Assembly: GCA_947561715.1 (NCBI GenBank)
Contig: OX387197.1
Span: 12,645,001 to 12,709,000, forward strand
DNA from: Ascidia mentula
Lineage: Eukaryota > Chordata > Ascidiacea > Phlebobranchia > Ascidiidae
Direction of reading: 5' to 3'
Length of the DNA: 64,000 bases
Of the stretch, positions 26,161 to 38,983 are shown piece by piece. Made by a program: the position numbers and the translations under genes. The notes beneath the pieces are model-generated. The model searched no databases. It was not told the DNA's origin and saw only the letters and a program-made list of their open reading frames with translations. Positions within the stretch are counted from its first letter, which is position 1, and each line of letters opens with the position of its first letter.

Positions 26161-26299
26161 ACAGTGGAAAACGCTGATACTCCAGTACTGAGTTTGCGGT
26201 TGCACAACGTATGTAACTATGCGATTTCAGCACTTGTCCATTTTGCAGTATATGACTTTTCGATAAAAATTTTTTTTTTTTTAGTACAAGCTTTATTAT
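26161..26299 (+). repeat. Poly-T monomer (139 bp)
   Basis: A5-T13-AG form. It pairs both with 9763-9901 (offset 16,398) and with 23260-23398 (offset 2,901), so it lies where two duplications overlap. Confidence 0.88.
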
Positions 26300-26989
26300 A
26301 CAGTGGAAAACGCTGATACTCCAGTACTAAGTTTGCGGTTGCACAACGTATGTAACTATGCGATTTCAGCACTTGTCCATTTTGCAGTATATGACTTTTC
26401 GATAAAACATATTTTTTTTCAGTACAAGCTTTATTATACAGTGGAAAACGCTGATACTCCAGTATTGCGTTTGCGGTTGCACAACGTATGTAACTATGCG
26501 ATTTCAGCACTTGTCCATTTTGCAGTATATGACTTTTCGATAAAAAATATTTTTTTTCAGTACAAGCTTTATTATACAGTGGAAAACGCTGATACTCCAG
26601 TATTGCGTTTGCGGTTGCACAACGTATGTAACTATGCGCTTTCAGCACTTGTCCATTTTGCAGTATATGACTTTTCAATAAAAAATATTTTTTTTCAGTA
26701 CAAGCTTTATTGTACAGTGGAAAACGCTGATACTCCAGTATTGAGTTTGCGGTTGCACAACGTATGTAACTATGCGATTTCAGCACTTGTCCATTTTGCA
26801 GTACATGACTTTTCGATAAAAAATATTTTTTTTCAGTACAAGCTTTATTATACAGTGGAAAACGCTGATATTCCAGTATTGAGTTTGCGGTTGCACAACG
26901 TATGTAACTATGCGATTTCAGCACTTGTCCATTTTGCAGTATATGACTTTTCGATAAAAAATATTTTTTTTCAGTACAAGCTTTATTAT

Positions 26990-27265
26990 ACAGTGGAAAA
27001 CGCTGATACTCCAGTATTGAGTTTGCGGTTGCACAACGTATGTAACCATGAGATTTCAGCACTTGTCCATTTTGCAGCATACGACTTTTCGATAAAAAAT
27101 ATTTTTTTTCAGTACAAGCTTTATTATACAGTGGAAAACGCTGATACTCCAGTATTGCGTTTGCGGTTGCACAACGTATGTAACCATGAGATTTCAGCAC
27201 TTGTCCATTTTGCAGCATACGACTTTTCGATAAAAAATATTTTTTTTCAGTACAAGCTTTATTAT
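26990..27265 (+). repeat. Tandem pair of CATACGAC monomers, copy 2
   Basis: Same ATTGAG-then-ATTGCG order as 10592-10867, 16,398 bp away. Confidence 0.85.
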
Positions 27266-27956
27266 ACAGTGGAAAACGCTGATACTCCAGTATTGCGTTT
27301 GCGGTTGCACAACGTATGTAACTATGCGATTTCAGCACTTGTCCATTTTGCAGTATATGACTTTTCGATAAAAAATATTTTTTTTCAGTACAAGCTTTAT
27401 TATACAGTGGAAAACGCTGATACTCCAGTATTGCGTTTGCGGTTGCACAACGTATGTAACTATGCGATTTCAGCACTTGTCCATTTTGCAGTATATGACT
27501 TTTCGATAAAAAATATTTTTTTTCAGTACAAGCTTTATTATACAGTGGAAAACGCTGATACTCCAGTATTGAGTTTGCGGTTGCACAACGTATGTAACTA
27601 TGCGATTTCAGCACTTGTCCATTTTGCAGTATATGACTTTTCGATAAAAAATTTTTTTTTTCAGTACAAGCTTTATTATACAGTGGAAATCGCTGATACT
27701 CCAGTATTGAGTTTGCGGTTGCACAACGTATGTAACTATGCGCTTTCAGCACTTGTCCATTTTGCAGTATATGACTTTTCGATAAAAAATATTTTTTTTC
27801 AGTACAAGCTTTATTATACAGTGGAAAACGCTGATACTCCAGTATTGAGTTTGCGGTTGCACAATGTATGTAACTATGCGCTTTCAGCACTTGTCCATTT
27901 TGCAGTATATGACTTTTCGATAAAACATATTTTTTTTTCAGTACAAGCTTTATTAT

Positions 27957-28647
27957 ACAGTGGAAAACGCTGATACTCCAGTACTGAGTTTGCGGTTGCA
28001 CAACGTATGTAACTATGCGATTTCAGCACTTGTCCATTTTGCAGTATATGACTTTTCGATAAAAAATATTTTTTTTCAGTACAAGCTTTATTATACAGTG
28101 GAAAACGCTGATACTCCAGTATTGCGTTTGCGGTTGCACAACGTATGTAACTATGCGCTTTCAGCACTTGTCCATTTTGCAGTATATGACTTTTCGATAA
28201 AAAATATTTTTTTTCAGTACAAGCTTTATTATACAGTGGAAAACGCTGATACTCCAGTACTAAGTTTGCGGTTGCACAACGTATGTAACTATGCGATTTC
28301 AGCACTTGTCCATTTTGCAGTATATGACTTTTCGATAAAAAATATTTTTTTTCAGTACAAGCTTTATTATACAGTGGAAAACGCTGATACTCCAGTATTG
28401 AGTTTGCGGTTGCACAACGTATGTAACTATGCGCTTTCAGCACTTGTCCATTTTGCAGTATATGACTTTTCGATAAAAAATATTTTTTTTCAGTACAAGC
28501 TTTATTATACAGTGGAAAACGCTGATACTCCAGTATTGCGTTTGCGGTTGCACAACGTATGTAACTATGCGATTTCAGCACTTGTCCATTTTGCAGTATA
28601 TGACTTTTCGATCAAACATATTTTTTTTTCAGTACAAGCTTTATTAT
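27957..28647 (+). repeat. Beta block, copy 5
   Basis: Partner of 11559-12249, ending with the CGATCAAAC unit. Confidence 0.85.
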
Positions 28648-29062
28648 ACAGTGGAAAACGCTGATACTCCAGTACTGAGTTTGCGGTTGCACAACGTATG
28701 TAACTATGCGATTTCAGCACTTGTCCATTTTGCAGTATATGACTTTTCGATAAAAATTTTTTTTTTTTTAGTACAAGCTTTATTATACAGTGGAAAACGC
28801 TGATACTCCAGTACTAAGTTTGCGGTTGCACAACGTATGTAACTATGCGATTTCAGCACTTGTCCATTTTGCAGTATATGACTTTTCGATAAAACATATT
28901 TTTTTTTCAGTACAAGCTTTATTATACAGTGGAAAACGCTGATACTCCAGTACTGAGTTTGCGGTTGCACAACGTATGTAACTATGCGATTTCAGCACTT
29001 GTCCATTTTGCAGTATATGACTTTTCGATAAAATTTTTTTTTTTTAGTACAAGCTTTATTAT
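28648..29062 (+). repeat. Poly-T / ACAT-T9 / poly-T cluster, copy 2
   Basis: Same triplet as 12250-12665, but the last unit has T12 rather than T13 (137 bp), which changes the duplication offset from 16,398 to 16,397. This could be a real slippage event or a consensus error in a long homopolymer. Confidence 0.85.
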
Positions 29063-30442
29063 ACAGTGGAAAACGCTGATACTCCAGTACTAAGTTTGCG
29101 GTTGCACAACGTATGTAACTATGCGATTTCAGCACTTGTCCATTTTGCAGTATATGACTTTTCGATAAAAAATATTTTTTTTCAGTACAAGCTTTATTAT
29201 ACAGTGGAAAACGCTGATACTCCAGTATTGAGTTTGCGGTTGCACAACGTATGTAACTATGCGATTTCAGCACTTGTCCATTTTGCAGTATATGACTTTT
29301 CGATAAAAAATATTTTTTTTCAGTACAAGCTTTATTATACAGTGGAAAACGCTGATACTCCAGTATTGCGTTTGCGGTTGCACAACGTATGTAACTATGC
29401 GCTTTCAGCACTTGTCCATTTTGCAGTATATGACTTTTCGATAAAAAATATTTTTTTTCACTACAAGCTTTATTATACAGTGGAAAACGCTGATACTCCA
29501 GTATTGAGTTTGCGGTTGCACAACGTATGTAACTATGCGATTTCAGCACTTGTCCATTTTGCAGTACATGACTTTTCGATAAAAAATATTTTTTTTCAGT
29601 ACAAGCTTTATTATACAGTGGAAAACGCTGATACTCCAGTATTGAGTTTGCGGTTGCACAACGTATGTAACTATGCGATTTCAGCACTTGTCCATTTTGC
29701 AGTATATGACTTTTCGATAAAAAATATTTTTTTTCAGTACAAGCTTTATTATACAGTGGAAAACGCTGATACTCCAGTATTGAGTTTGCGGTTGCACAAT
29801 GTATGTAACTATGCGCTTTCAGCACTTGTCCATTTTGCAGTACATAACTTTTCGATAAAAAATATTTTTTTTCAGTACAAGCTTTATTATACAGTGGAAA
29901 ACGCTGATACTCCAGTACTGAGTTTGCGGTTGCACAACGTATGTAACCATGAGATTTCAGCACTTGTCCATTTTGCAGCATACGACTTTTCGATAAAAAA
30001 TATTTTTTTTCAGTACAAGCTTTATTATACAGTGGAAAACGCTGATACTCCAGTATTGAGTTTGCGGTTGCACAACGTATGTAACTATGCGATTTCAGCA
30101 CTTGTCCATTTTGCAGTATATGACTTTTCGATAAAAAATATTTTTTTTCAGTACAAGCTTTATTATACAGTGGAAAACGCTGATACTCCAGTATTGAGTT
30201 TGCGGTTGCACAACGTATGTAACTATGCGATTTCAGCACTTGTCCATTTTGCAGTATATGACTTTTCGATAAAAAATATTTTTTTTCAGTACAAGCTTTA
30301 TTATATAGTGGAAAACGCTGATACTCCAGTATTGAGTTTGCGGTTGCACAACGTATGTAACTATGCGCTTTCAGCACTTGTCCATTTTGCAGTATATGAC
30401 TTTTCGATAAAAAACATTTTTTTTCAGTACAAGCTTTATTAT

Positions 30443-30994
30443 ACAGTGGAAAACGCTGATACTCCAGTATTGCGTTTGCGGTTGCACAACGTATGTAACT
30501 ATGCGCTTTCAGCACTTGTCCATTTTGCAGTATATGACTTTTCGACAAAAAATATTTTTTTTCAGTACAAGCTTTATTATACAGTGGAAAACGCTGATAC
30601 TCCAGTATTGTGTTTGCGGTTGCACAATGTATGTAACTATGCGCTTTCAGCACTTGTCCATTTTGCAGTACATAACTTTTCGATAAAAAATATTTTTTTT
30701 CAGTACAAGCTTTATTATACAGTGGAAAACGCTGATACTCCAGTATTGCGTTTGCGGTTGCACAACGTATGTAACTATGCGATTTCAGCACTTGTCCATT
30801 TTGCAGTATATGACTTTTCGACAAAAAATATTTTTTTTCAGTACAAGCTTTATTATACAGTGGAAAACGCTGATACTCCAGTATTGTGTTTGCGGTTGCA
30901 CAATGTATGTAACTATGCGCTTTCAGCACTTGTCCATTTTGCAGTACATAACTTTTCGATAAAAAATATTTTTTTTCAGTACAAGCTTTATTAT
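30443..30994 (+). repeat. Tandem 276-bp dimer x2, copy 2
   Basis: Repeats the arrangement of 14046-14597, including the C-then-A difference at base 64 of the two TTCGACAAAA monomers. Confidence 0.8.
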
Positions 30995-31685
30995 ACAGTG
31001 GAAAACGCTGATACTCCAGTATTGCGTTTGCGGTTGCACAACGTATGTAACTATGCGATTTCAGCACTTGTCCATTTTGCAGTATATGACTTTTCGATAA
31101 AAAATATTTTTTTTCAGTACAAGCTTTATTATACAGTGGAAAACGCTGATACTCCAGTATTGCGTTTGCGGTTGCACAACGTATGTAACTATGCGATTTC
31201 AGCACTTGTCCATTTTGCAGTATATGACTTTTCGATAAAAAATATTTTTTTTCAGTACAAGCTTTATTATACAGTGGAAAACGCTGATACTCCAGTATTG
31301 CGTTTGCGGTTGCACAACGTATGTAACTATGCGATTTCAGCACTTGTCCATTTTGCAGTATATGACTTTTCGATAAAAAATATTTTTTTTCAGTACAAGC
31401 TTTATTATACAGTGGAAAACGCTGATACTCCAGTATTGCGTTTGCGGTTGCACAACGTATGTAACTATGCGCTTTCAGCACTTGTCCATTTTGCAGTATA
31501 TGACTTTTCGATAAAAAATATTTTTTTTCAGTACAAGCTTTATTATACAGTGGAAAACGCTGATACTCCAGTATTGAGTTTGCGGTTGCACAACGTATGT
31601 AACTATGCGATTTCAGCACTTGTCCATTTTGCAGTATATGACTTTTCGATAAAACATATTTTTTTTTCAGTACAAGCTTTATTAT

Positions 31686-32493
31686 ACAGTGGAAAACGCT
31701 GATACTCCAGTACTGAGTTTGCGGTTGCACAACGTATGTAACTATGCGATTTCAGCACTTGTCCATTTTGCAGTATATGACTTTTCGATAAAAAATATTT
31801 TTTTTCAGTACAAGCTTTATTATACAGTGGAAAACGCTGATACTCCAGTATTGCGTTTGCGGTTGCACAACGTATGTAACTATGCGCTTTCAGCACTTGT
31901 CCATTTTGCAGTATATGACTTTTCGATAAAAAATATTTTTTTTCAGTACAAGCTTTATTATACAGTGGAAAACGCTGATACTCCAGTACTATGTAACTAT
32001 GCGATTTCAGCACTTGTCCATTTTGCAGTATATGACTTTTCGATAAAAAATATTTTTTTTCAGTACAAGCTTTATTATACAGTGGAAAACGCTGATACTC
32101 CAGTATTAAGTTTGCGGTTGCACAACGTATGTAACTATGCGATTTCAGCACTTGTCCATTTTGCAGTATATGACTTTTCGATAAAAAATATTTTTTTTCA
32201 GTACAAGCTTTATTATACAGTGGAAAACGCTGATACTCCAGTATTGAGTTTGCGGTTGCACAACGTATGTAACTATGCGCTTTCAGCACTTGTCCATTTT
32301 GCAGTATATGACTTTTCGATAAAAAATATTTTTTTTCAGTACAAGCTTTATTATACAGTGGAAAACGCTGATACTCCAGTATTGAGTTTGCGGTTGCACA
32401 ATGTATGTAACTATGCGCTTTCAGCACTTGTCCATTTTGCAGTATATGACTTTTCGATAAAACATATTTTTTTTTCAGTACAAGCTTTATTAT
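31686..32493 (+). repeat. Alpha block, copy 5
   Basis: Standard 808-bp order with the normal ACAGTGG opening, unlike its partner at 15289. Confidence 0.9.
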
Positions 32494-33184
32494 ACAGTGG
32501 AAAACGCTGATACTCCAGTACTGAGTTTGCGGTTGCACAACGTATGTAACTATGCGATTTCAGCACTTGTCCATTTTGCAGTATATGACTTTTCGATAAA
32601 AAATATTTTTTTTCAGTACAAGCTTTATTATACAGTGGAAAACGCTGATACTCCAGTATTGCGTTTGCGGTTGCACAACGTATGTAACTATGCGCTTTCA
32701 GCACTTGTCCATTTTGCAGTATATGACTTTTCGATAAAAATTATTTTTTTTCAGTACAAGCTTTATTATACAGTGGAAAACGCTGATACTCCAGTACTAA
32801 GTTTGCGGTTGCACAACGTATGTAACTATGCGATTTCAGCACTTGTCCATTTTGCAGTATATGACTTTTCGATAAAAAATATTTTTTTTCAGTACAAGCT
32901 TTATTATACAGTGGAAAACGCTGATACTCCAGTATTGAGTTTGCGGTTGCACAACGTATGTAACTATGCGCTTTCAGCACTTGTCCATTTTGCAGTATAT
33001 GACTTTTCGATAAAAAATATTTTTTTTCAGTACAAGCTTTATTATACAGTGGAAAACGCTGATACTCCAGTATTGCGTTTGCGGTTGCACAACGTATGTA
33101 ACTATGCGATTTCAGCACTTGTCCATATTGCAGTATATGACTTTTCGATAAAACATATTTTTTTTTCAGTACAAGCTTTATTAT
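32494..33184 (+). repeat. Beta block, copy 6 (CCATATTG subtype)
   Basis: Follows alpha copy 5 directly. Carries AAAATTATT and CCATATTG (33127). Confidence 0.88.
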
Positions 33185-33323
33185 ACAGTGGAAAACGCTG
33201 ATACTCCAGTACTGAGTTTGCGGTTGCACAACGTATGTAACTATGCGATTTCAGCACTTGTCCATTTTGCAGTATATGACTTTTCGATAAAAATTTTTTT
33301 TTTTTTAGTACAAGCTTTATTAT
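33185..33323 (+). repeat. Poly-T monomer (139 bp)
   Basis: A5-T13-AG form after a beta block, partner of 16788-16926 at +16,397. Confidence 0.88.
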
Positions 33324-35670
33324 ACAGTGGAAAACGCTGATACTCCAGTACTAAGTTTGCGGTTGCACAACGTATGTAACTATGCGATTTCAGCACTTGT
33401 CCATTTTGCAGTATATGACTTTTCGATAAAAAATATTTTTTTTCAGTACAAGCTTTATTATACAGTGGAAAACGCTGATACTCCAGTATTGAGTTTGCGG
33501 TTGCACAACGTATGTAACTATGCGATTTCAGCACTTGTCCATTTTGCAGTATATGACTTTTCGATAAAACATATTTTTTTTCAGTACAAGCTTTATTATA
33601 CAGTGGAAAACGCTGATACTCCAGTATTGCGTTTGCGGTTGCACAACGTATGTAACTATGCGATTTCAGCACTTGTCCATTTTGCAGTATATGACTTTTC
33701 GATAAAAAATATTTTTTTTCAGTACAAGCTTTATTATACAGTGGAAAACGCTGATACTCCAGTATTGCGTTTGCGGTTGCACAACGTATGTAACTATGCG
33801 CTTTCAGCACTTGTCCATTTTGCAGTATATGACTTTTCGATAAAAAATATTTTTTTTCAGTACAAGCTTTATTATACAGTGGAAAACGCTGATACTCCAG
33901 TATTGAGTTTGCGGTTGCACAACGTATGTAACTATGCGATTTCAGCACTTGTCCATTTTGCAGTACATGACTTTTCGATAAAAAATATTTTTTTTCAGTA
34001 CAAGCTTTATTATACAGTGGAAAACGCTGATACTCCAGTATTGAGTTTGCGGTTGCACAACGTATGTAACTATGCGATTTCAGCACTTGTCCATTTTGCA
34101 GTATATGACTTTTCGATAAAAAATATTTTTTTTCAGTACAAGCTTTATTATACAGTGGAAAACGCTGATACTCCAGTATTGAGTTTGCGGTTGCACAACG
34201 TATGTAACTATGCGATTTCAGCACTTGTCCATTTTGCAGTATATGACTTTTCGATAAAAAATATTTTTTTTCAGTACAAGCTTTATTATACAGTGGAAAA
34301 CGCTGATACTCCAGTATTGCGTTTGCGGTTGCACAACGTATGTAACTATGCGCTTTCAGCACTTGTCCATTTTGCAGTATATGACTTTTCGATAAAAAAT
34401 ATTTTTTTTCAGTACAAGCTTTATTATACAGTGGAAAACGCTGATACTCCAGTATTGAGTTTGCGGTTGCACAACGTATGTAACTATGCGATTTCAGCAC
34501 TTGTCCATTTTGCAGTACATGACTTTTCGATAAAAAATATTTTTTTTCAGTACAAGCTTTATTATACAGTGGAAAACGCTGATACTCCAGTATTGAGTTT
34601 GCGGTTGCACAACGTATGTAACTATGCGATTTCAGCACTTGTCCATTTTGCAGTATATGACTTTTCGATAAAAAATATTTTTTTTCAGTACAAGCTTTAT
34701 TATACAGTGGAAAACGCTGATACTCCAGTATTGAGTTTGCGGTTGCACAAAGTATGTAACTATGCGCTTTCAGCACTTGTCCATTTTGCAGTACATAACT
34801 TTTCGATAAAAAATATTTTTTTTCAGTACAAGCTTTATTATACAGTGGAAAACGCTGATACTCCAGTACTGAGTTTGCGGTTGCACAACGTATGTAACCA
34901 TGAGATTTCAGCACTTGTCCATTTTGCAGCATACGACTTTTCGATAAAAAATATTTTTTTTCAGTACAAGCTTTATTATACAGTGGAAAACGCTGATACT
35001 CCAGTATTGCGTTTGCGGTTGCACAACGTATGTAACTATGCGATTTCAGCACTTGTCCATTTTGCAGTATATGACTTTTCGATAAAAAATATTTTTTTTC
35101 AGTACAAGCTTTATTATACAGTGGAAAACGCTGATACTCCAGTATTGCGTTTGCGGTTGCACAACGTATGTAACTATGCGATTTCAGCACTTGTCCATTT
35201 TGCAGTATATGACTTTTCGATAAAAAATATTTTTTTTCAGTACAAGCTTTATTATACAGTGGAAAACGCTGATACTCCAGTATTGAGTTTGCGGTTGCAC
35301 AACGTATGTAACTATGCGATTTCAGCACTTGTCCATTTTGCAGTATATGACTTTTCGATAAAAAATATTTTTTTTCAGTACAAGCTTTATTATACAGTGG
35401 AAAACGCTGATACTCCAGTATTGAGTTTGCGGTTGCACAACGTATGTAACTATGCGCTTTCAGCACTTGTCCATTTTGCAGTATATGACTTTTCGATAAA
35501 AAATATTTTTTTTCAGTACAAGCTTTATTATACAGTGGAAAACGCTGATACTCCAGTATTGAGTTTGCGGTTGCACAATGTATGTAACTATGCGCTTTCA
35601 GCACTTGTCCATTTTGCAGTATATGACTTTTCGATAAAACATATTTTTTTTTCAGTACAAGCTTTATTAT

Positions 35671-36360
35671 ACAGTGGAAAACGCTGATACTCCAGTACTG
35701 AGTTTGCGGTTGCACAACGTATGTAACTATGCGATTTCAGCACTTGTCCATTTTGCAGTATATGACTTTTCGATAAAAAATATTTTTTTTCAGTACAAGC
35801 TTTATTATACAGTGGAAAACGCTGATACTCCAGTATTGCGTTTGCGGTTGCACAACGTATGTAACTATGCGCTTTCAGCACTTGTCCATTTTGCAGTATA
35901 TGACTTTTCGATAAAAAATATTTTTTTTCAGTACAAGCTTTATTATACAGTGGAAAACGCTGATACTCCAGTACTAAGTTTGCGGTTGCACAACGTATGT
36001 AACTATGCGATTTCAGCACTTGTCCATTTTGCAGTATATGACTTTTCGATAAAAAATATTTTTTTCAGTACAAGCTTTATTATACAGTGGAAAACGCTGA
36101 TACTCCAGTATTGAGTTTGCGGTTGCACAACGTATGTAACTATGCGCTTTCAGCACTTGTCCATTTTGCAGTATATGACTTTTCGATAAAAAATATTTTT
36201 TTTCAGTACAAGCTTTATTATACAGTGGAAAACGCTGATACTCCAGTATTGCGTTTGCGGTTGCACAACGTATGTAACTATGCGATTTCAGCACTTGTCC
36301 ATTTTGCAGTATATGACTTTTCGATAAAACATATTTTTTTTTCAGTACAAGCTTTATTAT
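35671..36360 (+). repeat. Beta block, copy 7 (690 bp)
   Basis: Partner of 5779-6469. The third monomer has T7 rather than T8 near 36060, the only 137-bp unit I noticed outside the poly-T class. Confidence 0.82.
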
Positions 36361-37740
36361 ACAGTGGAAAACGCTGATACTCCAGTACTGAGTTTGCGGT
36401 TGCACAACGTATGTAACTATGCGCTTTCAGCACTTGTCCATTTTGCAGTATATGACTTTTCGATAAAAAATATTTTTTTTCACTACAAGCTTTATTATAC
36501 AGTGGAAAACGCTGATACTCCAGTATTGAGTTTGCGGTTGCACAACGTATGTAACTATGCGATTTCAGCACTTGTCCATTTTGCAGTACATGACTTTTCG
36601 ATAAAAAATATTTTTTTTCAGTACAAGCTTTATTATACAGTGGAAAACGCTGATACTCCAGTATTGAGTTTGCGGTTGCACAACGTATGTAACTATGCGA
36701 TTTCAGCACTTGTCCATTTTGCAGTATATGACTTTTCGATAAAAAATATTTTTTTTCAGTACAAGCTTTATTATACAGTGGAAAACGCTGATACTCCAGT
36801 ATTGAGTTTGCGGTTGCACAACGTATGTAACTATGCGATTTCAGCACTTGTCCATTTTGCAGTATATGACTTTTCGATAAAAAATATTTTTTTTCAGTAC
36901 AAGCTTTATTATACAGTGGAAAACGCTGATACTCCAGTATTGAGTTTGCGGTTGCACAATGTATGTAACTATGCGCTTTCAGCACTTGTCCATTTTGCAG
37001 TACATAACTTTTCGATAAAAAATATTTTTTTTCAGTACAAGCTTTATTATACAGTGGAAAACGCTGATACTCCAGTACTGAGTTTGCGGTTGCACAACGT
37101 ATGTAACCATGAGATTTCAGCACTTGTCCATTTTGCAGCATACGACTTTTCGATAAAAAATATTTTTTTTCAGTACAAGCTTTATTATACAGTGGAAAAC
37201 GCTGATACTCCAGTATTGAGTTTGCGGTTGCACAACGTATGTAACTATGCGATTTCAGCACTTGTCCATTTTGCAGTATATGACTTTTCGATAAAACATA
37301 TTTTTTTTCAGTACAAGCTTTATTATACAGTGGAAAACGCTGATACTCCAGTATTGAGTTTGCGGTTGCACAACGTATGTAACTATGCGATTTCAGCACT
37401 TGTCCATTTTGCAGTATATGACTTTTCGATAAAAAATATTTTTTTTCAGTACAAGCTTTATTATACAGTGGAAAACGCTGATACTCCAGTATTGAGTTTG
37501 CGGTTGCACAACGTATGTAACTATGCGATTTCAGCACTTGTCCATTTTGCAGTATATGACTTTTCGATAAAAAATATTTTTTTTCAGTACAAGCTTTATT
37601 ATACAGTGGAAAACGCTGATACTCCAGTATTGAGTTTGCGGTTGCACAACGTATGTAACTATGCGCTTTCAGCACTTGTCCATTTTGCAGTATATGACTT
37701 TTCGATAAAAAACATTTTTTTTCAGTACAAGCTTTATTAT

Positions 37741-37878
37741 ACAGTGGAAAACGCTGATACTCCAGTATTGAGTTTGCGGTTGCACAATGTATGTAACTAT
37801 GCGATTTCAGCACTTGTCCATTTTGCAGTACATAACTTTTCGATAAAAAATATTTTTTTTCAGTACAAGCTTTATTAT
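37741..37878 (+). repeat. Chimeric monomer (GCGATT left half, TACATAAC right half)
   Basis: TACATAAC monomers normally carry GCGCTTTC. Here GCGATTTC is joined to TACATAAC, so the unit mixes two subtypes. A crossover or conversion edge between about bases 64 and 91 is inferred. Confidence 0.6.
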
Positions 37879-38983
37879 ACAGTGGAAAACGCTGATACTC
37901 CAGTACTGAGTTTGCGGTTGCACAACGTATGTAACCATGAGATTTCAGCACTTGTCCATTTTGCAGCATACGACTTTTCGATAAAAAATATTTTTTTTCA
38001 GTACAAGCTTTATTATACAGTGGAAAACGCTGATACTCCAGTATTGCGTTTGCGGTTGCACAACGTATGTAACTATGCGCTTTCAGCACTTGTCCATTTT
38101 GCAGTATATGACTTTTCGACAAAAAATATTTTTTTTCAGTACAAGCTTTATTATACAGTGGAAAACGCTGATACTCCAGTATTGCTTTTGCGGTTGCACA
38201 ATGTATGTAACTATGCGCTTTCAGCACTTGTCCATTTTGCAGTACATAACTTTTCGATAAAAAATATTTTTTTTCAGTACAAGCTTTATTATACAGTGGA
38301 AAACGCTGATACTCCAGTATTGCGTTTGCGGTTGCACAACGTATGTAACTATGCGATTTCAGCACTTGTCCATTTTGCAGTATATGACTTTTCGATAAAA
38401 AATATTTTTTTTCAGTACAAGCTTTATTATACAGTGGAAAACGCTGATACTCCAGTATTGCGTTTGCGGTTGCACAACGTATGTAACTATGCGATTTCAG
38501 CACTTGTCCATTTTGCAGTATATGACTTTTCGATAAAAAATATTTTTTTTCAGTACAAGCTTTATTATACAGTGGAAAACGCTGATTCTCCAGTATTGCG
38601 TTTGCGGTTGCACAACGTATGTAACTATGCGATTTCAGCACTTGTCCATTTTGCAGTATATGACTTTTCGATAAAAAATATTTTTTTTCAGTACAAGCTT
38701 TATTATACAGTGGAAAACGCTGATACTCCAGTATTGCGTTTGCGGTTGCACAACGTATGTAACTATGCGCTTTCAGCACTTGTCCATTTTGCAGTATATG
38801 ACTTTTCGATAAAAAATATTTTTTTTCAGTACAAGCTTTATTATACAGTGGAAAACGCTGATACTCCAGTATTGAGTTTGCGGTTGCACAACGTATGTAA
38901 CTATGCGATTTCAGCACTTGTCCATTTTGCAGTATATGACTTTTCGATAAAACATATTTTTTTTTCAGTACAAGCTTTATTAT

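Larger units (their letters stand above)
20636..26437 (+). repeat. 2,901-bp direct tandem duplication (two units)
   Basis: 20636-23536 and 23537-26437 are 21 monomers each. They share ATACCGTGG (21190, 24091), TTTGTTTTCAG (22683, 25584) and a poly-T monomer near each end. AACGCATG (20961) is absent from the second unit. A GTTCTAAG monomer (near 23562) and a CGGATGCAC monomer (near 24818) are private to the second. Confidence 0.88.
25884..35117 (+). repeat. 9.2-kb segment, copy 2 of the 16.4-kb-spaced duplication
   Basis: Partner of 9486-18720. Private changes here include GATATTCC near 26871, AAAAAATTTT near 27650 and GAAATCGC near 27690. It lacks AACGCATG, ATACCGTGG and TATAGAGTGG, which mark the other copy's right part, so those changes came after the two copies separated (or were converted away here). 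Confidence 0.85.
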
